The position numbers and the translations under genes were made by a program. A model generated the notes under the pieces. The model was given only the letters and a program-made list of their open reading frames with translations. It ran no database searches and was not told the origin of the DNA. From assembly GCA_008360975.2 (NCBI GenBank), contig CM039198.1, forward strand, positions 8,948,547-9,012,546: 64,000 nucleotides of DNA, in the 5' to 3' direction. Source of the stretch: Lichenostomus cassidix. Taxonomy: Eukaryota > Chordata > Aves > Passeriformes > Meliphagidae. The stretch's first letter is position 1, and each line of letters starts with the position of its first letter. Shown here one piece after another: positions 25,894 to 37,063 of this stretch.

Positions 25894-28800
25894 ATCTGGC
25901 CATGCAGGGGTGTGGGAAGCTGCATCTGGGACCAGGCTGTGCTGGGAAAAGGTCCATTGTGCCATTTATAAACTTTTCTAAGTTGGTGAAAGCCCACCTC
26001 TGATCCCAATGGCTGATGTGATGATGTGCAGTGCAGTCCTATACTACATTAGCAGCATTTTCCAGACAGCAGGGTCACTGCAGGGCAGGAAGAGCTCACA
26101 TCTTGCTCACTGAGATGTGCAGGTTAATATCCAATCTATGCATGCTCTGAGCCCCAGCAGCTCCCATGGGAAGCCATACAAATAATCCCTTCCCATAACC
26201 TTGAATCTTCCCATTGTGGCAAATGAAGAAGTTTGGTCTCAGGACAATACTGGGTTTGACTCGAAGGAAAGGGTAACAGTGAGGGGGGTTTAAGTCACGG
26301 CATATCATTGCTATTGGTTTGCCTTTGTAATTCCCATGGGAGGTGGGTAGACATGTGCTTGTGGGATAGGATGTGTCCCTAAATTGGGGTGCTTGGATTG
26401 GGGCTTCACTTTGGCCAACAGACCCTATCAGAACTTAACAGAGCTGATTAAAACTCAGTAAGAAAATGGCCTCTGGCATTCCATCATATCCAGTGATGCT
26501 GCTGACGTGCTGGAGGCCCTGGTGGGATGCTCCCTGTGCCTCCACCAGCCCTGCTCCCCTCTGGAGCCTGCCCCACTTGCAGGGGAGGCTGTGCTCAGAG
26601 AGACAGACAGCTCTGCACATCCCAAAGCCGTGGATCCTGGGAAACCACTGATGGTTGCTGTGCACTGACAGAACCCCAGAGAGCTGCTGGCGTGCAGAGA
26701 GGTGAGTAATTAGATTGGTGACTGCGTTTGCCCTGTCAATATGATGTGTTTGGCCACTTTCCTCTGTGCTCTTAAACTTGTCCTTCTCAGGAGAATGTTT
26801 TCACTCTGTTGCCATGTCCTCTGTGCTCAGCCATGAGGGTCCCCAGCAGTGAGCTGGATAGAAAATCTATTGATTCTCTTCCATAAGCCCTGTACAAGGG
26901 AAGATAAGTGCTCCCCAGACAATACCTCTCAGTCATTTCCTTTAGATCATTGCTCACATGCCCTAAATCATAGTGGTTGGTGAAAGAACAAAAGAAATGA
27001 GCTGGAGAAACTCTGGCCAAGCAAGTCTGATCTACAGCCTCACCATTGCCTCGTCATAATGGAGAAACTCAGTGAGGCTGGTGTGTCTGAAGAAGGACCT
27101 TCCATTTCCAGGTCTGATCTGAGCTGCAGAAGAGGAAATAGCATAGAGGTTTTGCAGGGAGATATATGTGGGGCTGATAAGCAGCATTTGAAGTTCCTCT
27201 GCTGCCCTCAGGTAATACTCACAGCAGTGAATTTGTCTTTCAGAAGTTTCACAGTTGTCTCAAGAACCACGACATGATGCTGGACATCAGTATTCCTAAT
27301 TAACAATGCTGGAATGCAGGCACCAAGTCTTTCTTGAGGGGCTTTGTTTGGCTCCCAGCAGCTTTCTCCATGAGCCAGACTGCCTGCACAGCATTCTTAG
27401 GTTCTCAGAATCAGAAGTCAGACACCAAGCCATGCTCTCAAAGTTCAGCACAGCGTTGGCTTTCTCTTGCAGCTTCACAAGCAGATGGATGATGATCCAG
27501 AGCTGTGCTCACAGGGTGCAGTGCTGAGCCCAAGGGCAGTGCCAGACCTGAGTTCACAAGAGTTTTCCCCATGGAGCACCAAGCTGCCTCCAGAATGGAG
27601 CTGCAGCACAGCTGCTTGGACAGGCAGAAGATGAAGGAGGTATAAATTTTTACAAAAGCCATGGCTGGCCAATGTCTTAGGTATGAAATGCTCTTAACTG
27701 AGGAATGCAGCCTTGTTACTGCCTGGCTGAGGGGAATTCATTCTGCACATTGGTTTCTCCAGTTTTCTGCCAGGTGTCATTGACTTCTTACCAGCATATA
27801 GACATTTCTGTATTTCAGCAGAATTCCCCACCTCTAATCTGGATAGTCCTTGCCTGGACTGGTGGCAAACCCCACACTGTTAGCTCCGGATAACAGTAAT
27901 TAAAAGAAAATAAAATCAAAGGTTCTCAGAAAATAAATGGAAAATTTTTCTGTGGAAGCCAAAAGATTATATTAAACTTCAGTGGTTTAATAAAATATTA
28001 TGAAGTTTGGGAGTGTATTTTCCCTGGGACTTAATCTGTTTATACATCTAAAAAAGTAAATAGAATATCACTTTACTTGACCACACAGCAAACCTGATAC
28101 GGAGGGGCTTCTCCACTGTATATATTTCTTGAGGAATTCCTTTCCCCTCGGGTTTCACACATTGCACTGTGAACTGGGACCATTCATGAACCAGCAGGTC
28201 AGGGGAAGCAGGAATTCATCCACCTCGATGGAGAAATGCTGTGGACATGGCAGGGCAAGGGGGAGATGGGAAGACTTGACTGTTGAAGGATTTTTGCAAT
28301 TTAAAGAGAGGAGTATGACACTGACCTTGCTGGAGAAACTTGGGGTGGAAGACAAGAGGTCATGGGAACAATGCCAATGATGCCACTGGAGAGTTCACAG
28401 AAGGCAGAGCCATGGAGTGAGATAGGTTTAGGAGACTAAAATCAGGCACAAATGGGTAATTTTGTGTTTTTTCCCCTTTTTTCATAAACCTGCCCCCTCT
28501 TTCCAGGTTGCTGCCACCAGCAAAAAGAGAGCACAGCCTCTCAGTACCCGTAAACTTTATTAAATGTGTGCTTTTTCATTCTTAAATTAAAGTCAGCTTG
28601 TTTCATACTGAAATAGCACCAAAGGGAGGATGACAGTATCACCAAATTAAGGGGAGGGAGGAGAGAAAACCCAGAAACTGTAATATACAATCAAGAAAAT
28701 TTTTACTGGTTAGGAAAATGGGCAATTTTCCCCCTTCATCTGGAGACCTGACACTGTGTGAGAAGTGTGTTTGGGAGAAGCAAGGAGGCTGAGAACCAGT

Positions 28801-29497
28801 GCAAGTCAAAATCACCCTGTGCAGGGTAGGAAAGGCCAAATTATTGCTGGAAATTTGATTTCTTTGTGCTGCACCCAAAGGCCACTGTGGCATCACACAG
28901 AGAAGTCTCACACACTGATCTCCATGGCACCTTGGTGTATTTACTCCTTTTAACTGTGTAGATCATGGAGAGGCAGCATTTCCATGGGAGCTGATGGAAT
29001 TCCCCATGGCACAAAATCAGCACCAAGGATAACATGGGCACAGCAGTTCTGTTCTTGCCCTTCCAGGAATGGCAGTGATGGAATTCACAGCAGCAGAAAC
29101 ATTGGTCTTGCCAAATTGCACTGGTAAAGAAAACCCTGTTTCTCCAAAATTTTCAGATGAAACAGAGTGCAAAGAGCTTTCCCACACGCCAGGTTTGGCT
29201 GAAAGCTGTTGCTGCAGTGGGTTAAAGGGAGGTCTCACCTTCAATGAAATGGCTTCCCTTCTAAACTGAGCTCTGTGAGCCTGTGCCAAAGCATGCCAAC
29301 AGCAGTGGGGAAAAAAGAATTATTTTGGAAGACTTTGGAGCTATCCTTGTGTTCATCACACCTGAGCCCAAACTCCTGGTGGTTTCAGTGCAGGAGGGCT
29401 GTGGTGCCATTTGTGGAGCAGGACAAGGTGCTGTGCAGAGCTCAGAGCCCCCAAGGGGTGCAGTGCTGCCAGGGAGGGTCTGTGTCTGTCTCCTGGA
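25894..29497. other. Unique intergenic DNA, no gene seen
   Basis: AT-rich at 27890-28120. A minus-strand AATAAA (TTTATT at 28556-28561) is a possible distal poly(A) site for HS3ST3, 5.3 kb after the stop, but nothing else supports it. Confidence 0.45.
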
Positions 29498-29650
29498 AGA
29501 TCACAGAATGGTTTGGGTGGGAAGGAACCCTAAAGCTCATCTCATTCCATTCCCTGCCATGAGTAGGGGCACCTCCCACTAGACCAGTCTGGACACTTCC
29601 AGGGATTGGGAATCACCACCCTCACTGTATAAAACCTCTTTATGATGAAT
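29498..29650 (-). mobile_element. CR1 LINE 3' fragment
   Basis: The left end reads atcacagaatggtttgggtg, then ggaaggaaccctaaagctcatc and ccctgccatgagtaggggca, the reverse complement of a CR1 3' end. Homology continues through acttccagggattgggaatcaccac. It is 5'-truncated and diverged. Confidence 0.88.
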
Positions 29651-29847
29651 TTGGCACTTGATGCTGATAGGATGCCTTGAAAAGGCTGGTGTGGTCTTTT
29701 TTCCTCAAAACAATTGTTCTAAAATCCAAATGTTGCATTGCATATAAGCCTAAGCTTCATCAGTGCCTAATGGCAGATTTGATTATTGAGACCAGAAGAA
29801 TTTTAGTAACCTAATTATTTTCTCATAGTTACTGATTTTTGTTTGCC

Positions 29848-29863
29848 TTTTTTTTTTTTTTTT
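29848..29863 (+). repeat. Poly(T) run
   Basis: Sixteen T bases followed by aagaaaaataaaaacac, so both strands are homopolymer-rich here. Confidence 0.85.
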
Positions 29864-30383
29864 AAGAAAAATAAAAACACTATGCAGGTCACTCTTTTAT
29901 TTATAGCTGCTTTTGCTTTCCCCTCCAATACACATACTCAGCACTGCAGGCCCAGGAGGGGTGCAGTTTTCAACAGTTTACTTCCAATTCTTCTTAGGTT
30001 AAAATAATCTAAACTTCATGGCTGGATTTTCAAATAAGCCTAAAGTGTTTAGAGGCTTAAATGCTATTAGAGTTCAAAGCAATTTGGTTGCATGACCTCT
30101 TTTTAAAAGCCATTGTTCATACGTGGAGGGATTTTCAAAACTACTTACAGCCCAGATCAAAACCAATCAATCACAGCCTCAGATCCCTAAATAGTTTTAC
30201 AAGGTGTGCAACAAGATATTCAAAACCTTGGAGATGAGGGGGAGTAAAACACTGAAGCACTTAGGGGGAAGTGTTCCTAAGGCTGAGCTTGATGTGCTGG
30301 GAAGGGTTTTTAAAGGCACATGTGATGGGCTGCTGTGCATAGCAAGTATGTTTTAATGACAGGGATTTGGTGGCAGTTGTAGA

Positions 30384-30444
30384 TATTTAGTTGTATGAAT
30401 AGTTGGTGTATTTAGTTGGTGTATTTAGTTGTATTTAGTTGGTG
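30384..30444 (+). repeat. Short minisatellite of TATTTAGTTG(GTG) units
   Basis: The units tatttagttg and tatttagttggtg recur four to five times with small length changes, for example agttggtgtatttagttggt. Confidence 0.8.
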
Positions 30445-30591
30445 TTGCTGTAGCTTTTACAGTATGAGGAGAGCAATTTGTAGCACTACAAAGCTGCTTT
30501 TTGGTGGTCTAAATGCGACTGTATGGGAGAAAATAGCAATATAACTAAATTGATTTTTTAAAAAATTGTACTCATAAGTGATATTTATGCT

Positions 30592-31147
30592 TGTCTGCTG
30601 GTTTTGGCTGGAGTAGAGTTCATTTTGGTCACAGGACTGTGGTTTGGATTTGTGCTGGAAGCAGTCTTGATAACCCAGGGATGTTTTCATTGTGGCTGAG
30701 CAGTTCCTACACAGCATCAAGGCTTTTTCTGCTCCTCCAGTGAGGAGGCTGGGGATGCACAAGGAGCTGGGAGGAGACACAGCCAGGACAGCTGACCCCA
30801 ACTGCAAGGGATATTCCAGACCACATGGCACCAGGCTCAGCATACAAAAGTGGGGAAAGAAGGAAGGAGGAAATTTCTGGAGTGATGGTGTTTGTCTTCT
30901 CAAGTCACCATTCCCAATGTGAGGGAGCCCTGCTGTCCTGGGGATGGCTGAGCCCTTGCCTGCTCATGGCAAGTTGGGAATTCATTTCTTGGTTTGCTTT
31001 GCTTGTGTGTGTAGCTTTTGCTTTACCTATTAAGCTGTCTTTATCTCAACCCACAGGTTTTCTGAGATTTATTCTTCCAATTCTCTCCCCCATCCCACCT
31101 GGGGAGTGAGTGAGTGGGGCTGAGATCCCAGCTGGGCTTAAACCACA
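30592..31147 (+). mobile_element. Endogenous retrovirus LTR (solo, old)
   Basis: About 556 bp starting TGTCTGCTGGTTTTGGCTGG and ending near TTAAACCACA, the TG...CA form of an LTR. Its interior follows an abundant bird LTR family as I remember it: ggatttgtgctgg, gataacccagggatg, cacaaggagctgggag, gctgaccccaactgcaaggg, ctttatctcaacccacaggt. The TATA-like box is degraded (tacaaaa, 30843-30849), as is the poly(A) signal (attaag near 31029). No clear target duplication or internal retroviral region is seen. It lies downstream of HS3ST3, in antisense orientation. Confidence 0.8.
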
Positions 31148-31149
31148 AT

Positions 31150-33865
31150 AACTTGTCAAAGGCAGACACACATCATCCCAACCTTAATTCTCCTTGAAAT
31201 ACCAAAGAAATGGCATGTTTAAATCTTCATTTCAGCTGGGAAGAGCCCAGATTTTGTGCCTCACTGGTGCTGGCACTGTTTGGTTACACCTGTGAGTGAA
31301 TGCTGCCTTGTCTTCACTACCACACTGGCTTTGCTTTTGAATGAAACAGCACAGCATGGGAGGGTGTCCATCTCCCATTCCTGCCCTAACAAGCCTTGCT
31401 CTCAGAATGTTTTTCCCAATAATTACCCTCCATCTTTTGGCTTCACCTCATGCCCTTTACCCTTGATGTGGCCAGCATGGGCAGGTTGCTCCCTTCACCT
31501 CAGTGACACCCTGGGGAAACCATTGCCAAGAGCCCAGCATTCTCCCAGCTTCTGATTTTAACTGCAGATGCTGGGAGGGACCAAGATCTCATGAAGCCAA
31601 AGGTCTGTGACCACCTCTGATGTTCTCATGTCATGTCTGGTATGAGCATTGAGGGGCTGAAGAGAGGCAGGTAAGAGCAGGGGCTGTTGGGGTCTGTGTG
31701 GTGCCTCATCTGCCTTTCTGCTGTAAGGTGCTTGCAGTGAGCAATGAGGTGAAGTGTTTGTGCAGATGTGGGGTGGGACATTGCCAAAAAAAAAGGCATT
31801 AAAATGGGATACAAATGGGGGAAGGGGTGAAGGCATCAGTGAAGGTAGTGAATGTGGCACTGAGCTGTGCCACAGCAGGAAAGAGTGCTGAGCACACTCT
31901 GGCTTTAGTGCCACCATCACCACTTCTGTACCAGCTGGGGCATGGAAACCTGGCTCAGGGAGAGCTTTGGAATGACAACTGTGGGAGAAGCTCCTGAGGC
32001 CTCACAACACTATGGAAATTATTTTCATTCCCTTGGGAAACAGGCCTTGCATGCAAAACCCTGTGGGTTTGTGTCTTTGGAGGATAGGAAGGTTCCAGGA
32101 CTCAGCATCTTTGGGAACAGGGAAGGCATGTGGGGCTCAGTGGGAAGGCAGCCCAGGGCAGCCAGGAGGTGTGGCTCAACATGTGCAGTGGAACTTGGTG
32201 CCATGAGGCTGCCTGGGCACCAAACTCTGTTCCTAACTTTCCAAGGTGGACATGCCTCCTTCTCAGGTGGATTGTAACTTCTGATACAATTCTCTTAGGA
32301 CTCTGAAATCTCTGCTCTGCTGGGATTTTGTTGAGCTCTTGCCTGGTATGCAGGCAGCCAGTGAACTTCATCCCCAGGCTTCTTCCTAACCACATTTCCA
32401 GGGAATCCCCACTTTGTTTTACCCCCTCAGGTACTTTTCAAAGTTGGACTCAGGAGAGGGAGGAGTATCATGTTTATGCAGCCCAAGGTATAACTGGATA
32501 CTCCCATAGTTCAGAAAATCCTGAAGATCAAGACCCAGCAGAGAAATGAGCCCATGGTAATACAAGATTCTGCTTCACTAACAGATTTCTGTCACCAAAA
32601 CATTTCCAGCAGCTAAAAAAAGGTGGGAAAGGAGATTCATTTTGCCTGAAAATGAATTTTTCAATTTTTTTTTTTTTGGCCTTTTTTTTAAGGCCAAAAA
32701 AAAAAATTTAAAAAATTTAAAAATTTTGCCTTTTTTTAAGGCAAAAATGTTTTGCCTTAAAAACCTGTGAAGTTTTTTAAAGCCCTTCACAACCTTCCTG
32801 CTTCCCCCTCAGATCTCCTTTAGAAAGAACTATTGTTTTCTCATTCCTCTTTCTCGGCATGATTATTGCTCACTTTTTCCCCACCAACCCTTCCCCCAGT
32901 GTATTTAAGACTGGCCCAACTTAAAACATTCATCAGTATGGCTTAAATCATGTCCATTGGATAAGGAGAAGTTTCCTGCATATATGCCTGGTGGGATGGT
33001 GGAGTTATGGTTGAATTCCCCCAACACCTTCAAGGTGTGCCATGAGCATCACCTCAGTGTGACCTTCCTTCCCACCCCCAAATCCCTTCAGATGGACCCC
33101 CTTAGAAAACCATTTTGCTGTCAGAGCAGCAAAAGGGATGCAATAGGGAACCCTGAGCCAGCTCCTGTAAATGAGGCCTCTTGACTACCTGGCAATTTTC
33201 ATTATAGAGTCAAAAGAATAATTTATGTTCTTTCACTTTTGGCTACCAAAATTATTTTGTCTCGAAACAAAGCAAAGGATTATTGGTTTTGGCTTCTTTA
33301 GGAGGAAAAATAAGTTTGGTTGATGAAAAGAGCTTGATTTAAGGGAGGTAGAAGTAAAACAAAAAATTGGATGAATGAAGAAAAATTCACCAAATGTTTC
33401 ATGCAATAAAAAAATCCCCTAAGGAAACATTTGGAAAGCCAAATTAGGTATTAAGCCTCCTTTGTTTCATTGTCAGAAGCGGTGAGGTCTGGCCAAAATG
33501 GCACTTGCAAGCCAAAACCTGGCTGAACTTTCAGGAAGACTCTGAGCTACCCCAAGCACCCCTGTCACTTCTAAAAACTTTGCACCTGCATTTTTTTACA
33601 GAGGCAGTATTAAACCTTGGGCCCACTGAGGGAAGCTGGTCATGTCAATGGACCAGGCTGTTCACAGCCTCCTTTTCTGGATGGACACAGCACCTCTTCT
33701 CTGAGAGAAGAAAGGAAACAAAGCAGTATTAAAAGAAAAAAAATAGAGCAAATCACATTTCAGCACAGCTATTATTTTTTTTTTCTCTGTATTTCCCCCC
33801 TCTCTACTGATATGTAAAAAAAATATATATTATGTTTTCCTTTTCTTAAATTATTTCTTTCAGCC
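31150..33865 (-). other. Probable 3' UTR and 3' flank of HS3ST3
   Basis: This stretch follows the TGA on the minus strand. It is AT-rich close to the stop, with long T and A runs at 33770-33850, and contains the hairpin cluster at 32665-32760. Reading by eye I see no AATAAA or ATTAAA on the minus strand here; the first AATAAA (TTTATT at 31068-31073) lies in the adjacent LTR. The transcript end is therefore not located. A short GCC-A9-GGC palindrome sits at 31783-31797. No other gene is recognised. Confidence 0.5.
32665..32760. repeat. Cluster of T-run/GGCC inverted repeats
   Basis: The first hairpin has arms T11-GGCC (32667-32681) and GGCC-A11 (32692-32706), 15 perfect pairs around a 10-base loop. 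A second has TTTTGCC (32724-32730) and GGCAAAA (32740-32746). A third partial copy, TTTTGCCTTAAAA, begins at 32750. All share the core GCC-T(n)-AA-GGC, which suggests local duplication. The cluster is about 1.1 kb past the HS3ST3 stop and may be part of its 3' UTR. Confidence 0.75.
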
Positions 33866-34485
33866 TCAGTCCCAGCCGAAGTCCTGCCCTGTCATCTGGT
33901 AGAACTTCATGTTGAAGGGTCTGTAGAAGTCCCGCAGCCTCTGCACCACCTCCTGGTCGATGTCAGGGTGGGTCCTGCCTTTCGTCTTTCCCAGGCAGTG
34001 GGGTTTGCTGCTACCTTCTGCCTTCTTCAGGCATGGGAACCCCTTGGTTTTGTTGAAGTAGAAGTGTTTGTCAGTGATGATCCTCTTGAGGCCCAGAAAG
34101 TCCTGGACCCTGCCCAGCTCCCCCGCGGGGTCGCTGATCAGCCTCTCCCCGCTGACAAAGAGGATCTGCCCGATGGGGAAGTAGAGGAGCCAGTTTTCCA
34201 GGTGCTTGGCGTAGATGCCAATCTGGATGGCACTCCATGAGGTGTCAATCAGACCCGTAGTCCTGTTTTTGAAGGTCAGGCTCTCAAAGGTGGGGATGTC
34301 GGGCTTCTTGGAGAGCGTCTGGGTGTAGTCTGAGATGGCTCTGGTCACGGGGTCCCGCACCACCACGATGAGCTTTGTGCCCTTGGCCATGGAGGAGATG
34401 CGGGCTGGGGCCTCCTTGGTGACAAAGTAGCTGGGGGTCTTCTCCATGGTGATCTGGCCGTCCAGTGTCCTGGGCATCAGCTCCC
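33866..34485 (-). CDS. HS3ST3A1/HS3ST3B1: HS3ST3-type heparan sulfate 3-O-sulfotransferase, last coding exon
   Basis: This exon encodes the C-terminal half of a Golgi type II membrane enzyme that moves sulfate from PAPS to the 3-OH of glucosamine in heparan sulfate. It starts with two bases (GG) completing a split codon, then Glu-Leu-Met-Pro-Arg-Thr-Leu, and reads open to a TGA at 33866-33868, ending in FGWD. Counting from the Met at 34477, visible features are KTPSYF (13-18), the 3'-phosphate-binding segment [13 protein letters not shown] with Arg41 and Ser49, N-glycosylation sites at Asn71 and Asn142, the GFPC...HC cysteine pair (149 and 161, the family disulfide) and the KGRTHP PAPS loop near 166-171. 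As remembered, it fits HS3ST3A1/3B1 better than HS3ST2, HS3ST4 or HS3ST6, for example in [10 protein letters not shown] and DFGWD. A1 and B1 are nearly identical here, so the paralogue stays open. The 5'-phosphosulfate-binding loop and the catalytic Glu belong to exon 1, which is outside the window. No frameshift or missing key residue is seen. Confidence 0.95.
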
Positions 34486-34511
34486 TGCCAGAGGGGGAAT
34501 GAGGGACATGT
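34486..34511 (-). other. Splice acceptor of the HS3ST3 last exon
   Basis: On the minus strand, a pyrimidine-rich run (tccctcattccccctctgg) ends in CAG directly before the exon at 34485. Cutting here leaves two exon bases before the frame of the sulfotransferase, so one codon base comes from exon 1 (phase 1 intron). This matches the conserved two-exon layout of HS3ST genes, where the junction falls just before the LMPRTL segment. Confidence 0.88.
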
Positions 34512-35665
34512 TAGTGCCACAAGCCCCTGGCAGGGTGGGGAGCTGGATGGGGCAGAGCTTGGGGATGTCCAGGGAATCAAGGGATGCTCATAGCCTCTTG
34601 CCTCTGCCCAGCCCTTCCCTCCTTGCATCTATTGCCAGGAGGCCCATAATGCTCTGATTCTGCCAACACCTCAAGTCATCCTTGATTTCCCACTGCCTTT
34701 CACTGCCCCTTTACCTGGAATTAGAACTAAATTCATTCTCCCTGCCCTCTTGATGGGATCCCACCTCTCCTCTTGCAGTGACACTGTAGGAACACAGCAC
34801 ACCTCCAACCATCTTAATGCCCTAGCCCTTGAAATTCCTCCCTGCCCACATTGGGGTTTCCTGCACTGAGGCTTTAATTCCCTGGAATAACAGTGAATTC
34901 CTGGAGCAACAACACTCCCTTCCTGTAGGATAGAGGAATTTTCAACAGCCAGGATGCAAGGCTTTATTTTTTGGTATTTCCAAGTCAGCAGCAAGTTGTT
35001 GCCACATAAAAATGTGCAACATCAGCCTCCTGACCTCAGCCATTTCCTTCTTTCACCCAAAGACATCCCACACACAGGCTGTTTTGGGAAACTCTCCTGG
35101 ACTGAAGTGGGAAGGGGCTTAGGGCTCAGGCCAGAGTCCATCCTGCTCCATGAGAGTTCAGAGCCCTCCTGGGCCAGGACTGGGTGTGATTAGCTAAAGG
35201 GCCATAGGATTTGGTAGCTGGATCACCTGAGCACCTTTGTGTTAAACAAGGCATGCTAGGGAGGTGTAGGAGCCATGTGAGCTGGGGATTGCTCCTCCTG
35301 GGGCTCCCAGCTCCACTCCTTGCTCCCACTTGCCAAACACATCCCTTCCCTCACACACATCACTCCTGCATCACACCCAGACAGGAGCCAGCATCCCCAA
35401 AATGCCAGATTCACACCACCATAACTCAGTTACACAAATCCATCCTGCTGTCCAGCCTCTCAGCAGCTTCCCTCTCCACAGCTGATCTTCTGACAGTCCA
35501 GTCCTTCCCAGGGGGAATGGGAGATGGATTGGGGTGGCTGCAGCACTGCTGAGGTTCACCCCAATGCCACCTGCAGTCCTCAGGGCAACTGCAGCCCCTG
35601 TTGTGGAGCAGAAAGGCCTTGCAAAGTGAGGGCTTTGCTGCCCTTGTGAAATCCTTGCTCACTTC

Positions 35666-35955
35666 TGTTACTTTGGCTAACTAGAAAAGCATTCTGGGAA
35701 TGACTCAGCTAAACTAGAGGTGAAAAACAAGTTACAGAATTGTAAAACAATTATTAGAACCAATCAGTGCTCACACCATGGGCTGTGGTTGGTCACACCT
35801 GATGTTCCTATCATGGTCTGTGGTGTCGGTTAAGCACATTTGTTGTGCCTCACAAGTGTGTAAACTCATAACAAACTGACAGTTTAAGAAGCCTGAATTT
35901 CTGCAATAAAGTGTCTTTGCCATAGCATTGTGGAGCTCCTGTGTTTAACTCCACA
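35666..35955 (+). mobile_element. Probable short endogenous retrovirus LTR
   Basis: The layout fits an LTR: a TGTTAC start, a CCAAT box at 35760-35764, a weak TTTAAGA box at 35883-35889, AATAAA at 35905-35910 followed within about 25 bases by a gtctttgccatagc segment, and a CCACA end. Borders are uncertain and I see no convincing target duplication or adjoining gag/pol remnant. It lies about 1.2 kb inside the intron from the HS3ST3 last exon, antisense to it. It might instead be unique sequence with chance motifs. Confidence 0.5.
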
Positions 35956-36775
35956 GCCCCTCACACCCTGACCCCTGGCTCTGACCCCCTGGGTGAGATG
36001 AACTTCTCCCTGCCTGCCTTACTGCAACCACTTGCAGCAGCAACCTCTGATTTGTAAACCTGTGCAATATGCCAGCAAAATTGAACCCATCTATCAAAAA
36101 AGCAACAATGAAAAACCAACAACAGCTAAAAACAGCAATAATAACCAAACCCCAGGCTGTTATGTTACAAAACAGAGAGCAAGGAATGGCCCTTCCTAAA
36201 GCAATTACCTTTGCAACCACATTACAGAGAGGCTGAGCAAAAACATGGCTCAAGAGAAGCAAAATCTTTGCTGAGGGTTTCTGTCTGGGGGAAAATACCC
36301 CAAGAATTTGGGACATTGAGGCTGGAGAACAAGCAAGCTGAGGAGTATGAAAGAACCCTCATGCATCCTGAAGAATGTGAAGACAAAGGGAATCACTGCT
36401 GACAATAAGTGTGGCATTTGCTGGGCAGACACAATAATTCTTCAGTGGAATTTGCCATCACCTGATGCTGTGAAGGCCAGAAGTATAAATGGTTTAGAAC
36501 CAGATTGGCCAAATTCATGGTGGCTGAAATAAATAGGTGGCAATGAAGTACCAGAGTCCCAGTGCCCCTTCAGCTGTGGGCAAACCCCACACCTGACTGC
36601 CCTCAACTGGGAGGAGAGAACAGGAGGAGACCTACAATCCCCAGCTGTTCTATATTTGTCTGTGAATGCTTCATACCATCTGGAAGGAGGTACTGGGATG
36701 GACCTCTCTCTCCTCTGGACCAGTGCAGCTGCTTCTGTGGGGTTTTGCTCAGGACAGTCTCACTTTTGACCAGAG

Positions 36776-37063
36776 CATGGAATGACAGACAGGACAAGGG
36801 GTGGTGGCTTTAAGCTGAAAGAGGGCAGATTTAGATTGGCTATTAGGAAGAAGTTCTTCCCCATGAGGCTGGTGAGGCCCTGGCACAGTCTGCCCAGACA
36901 AGCTGTGGCTGCCCCATCCCTGAAGTGTCCAAGGCCAGGCTGGATGGGGCTTGGAGCAACCTGGGCTAATGGAAGGTGTCCTGCCCAGGGCAGGGGATGA
37001 AACTGGATGATCTTTGAGGATCCTTCTAACCCAAACTAGCCCATGGTGATTCTGTGAATGACC
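36776..37063 (+). mobile_element. CR1 LINE 3' fragment (about 290 bp)
   Basis: It begins in the last codons of CR1 ORF2 (gaatgacagacaggacaagg, ggctttaagctgaaagaggg, attaggaagaagttcttccc) and continues through the 3' UTR (ggaaggtgtcctgcccaggg) to ccttctaacccaaactagcc and a ggtgattctgtgaatg tail. A remnant of the ORF2 end (GGFKLKEGRFRLAIRKKFF) is still readable at 36800-36865. It lies in the HS3ST3 intron, antisense to the gene. Confidence 0.9.

Larger units (their letters stand above)
29651..30591. other. AT-rich flank between CR1 and LTR
   Basis: It holds the poly(T) run and the TATTTAGTTG minisatellite. No gene is seen. Confidence 0.5.

Noticed and set aside
32578..32790. Lys/Phe-rich minus-strand frame
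   Set aside because: Composition follows the A and T runs of the hairpin cluster.
34284..34628. Open frame overlapping the HS3ST3 exon in another frame on the same strand
   Set aside because: Shadow of the real exon; it crosses the splice acceptor and has no family match.
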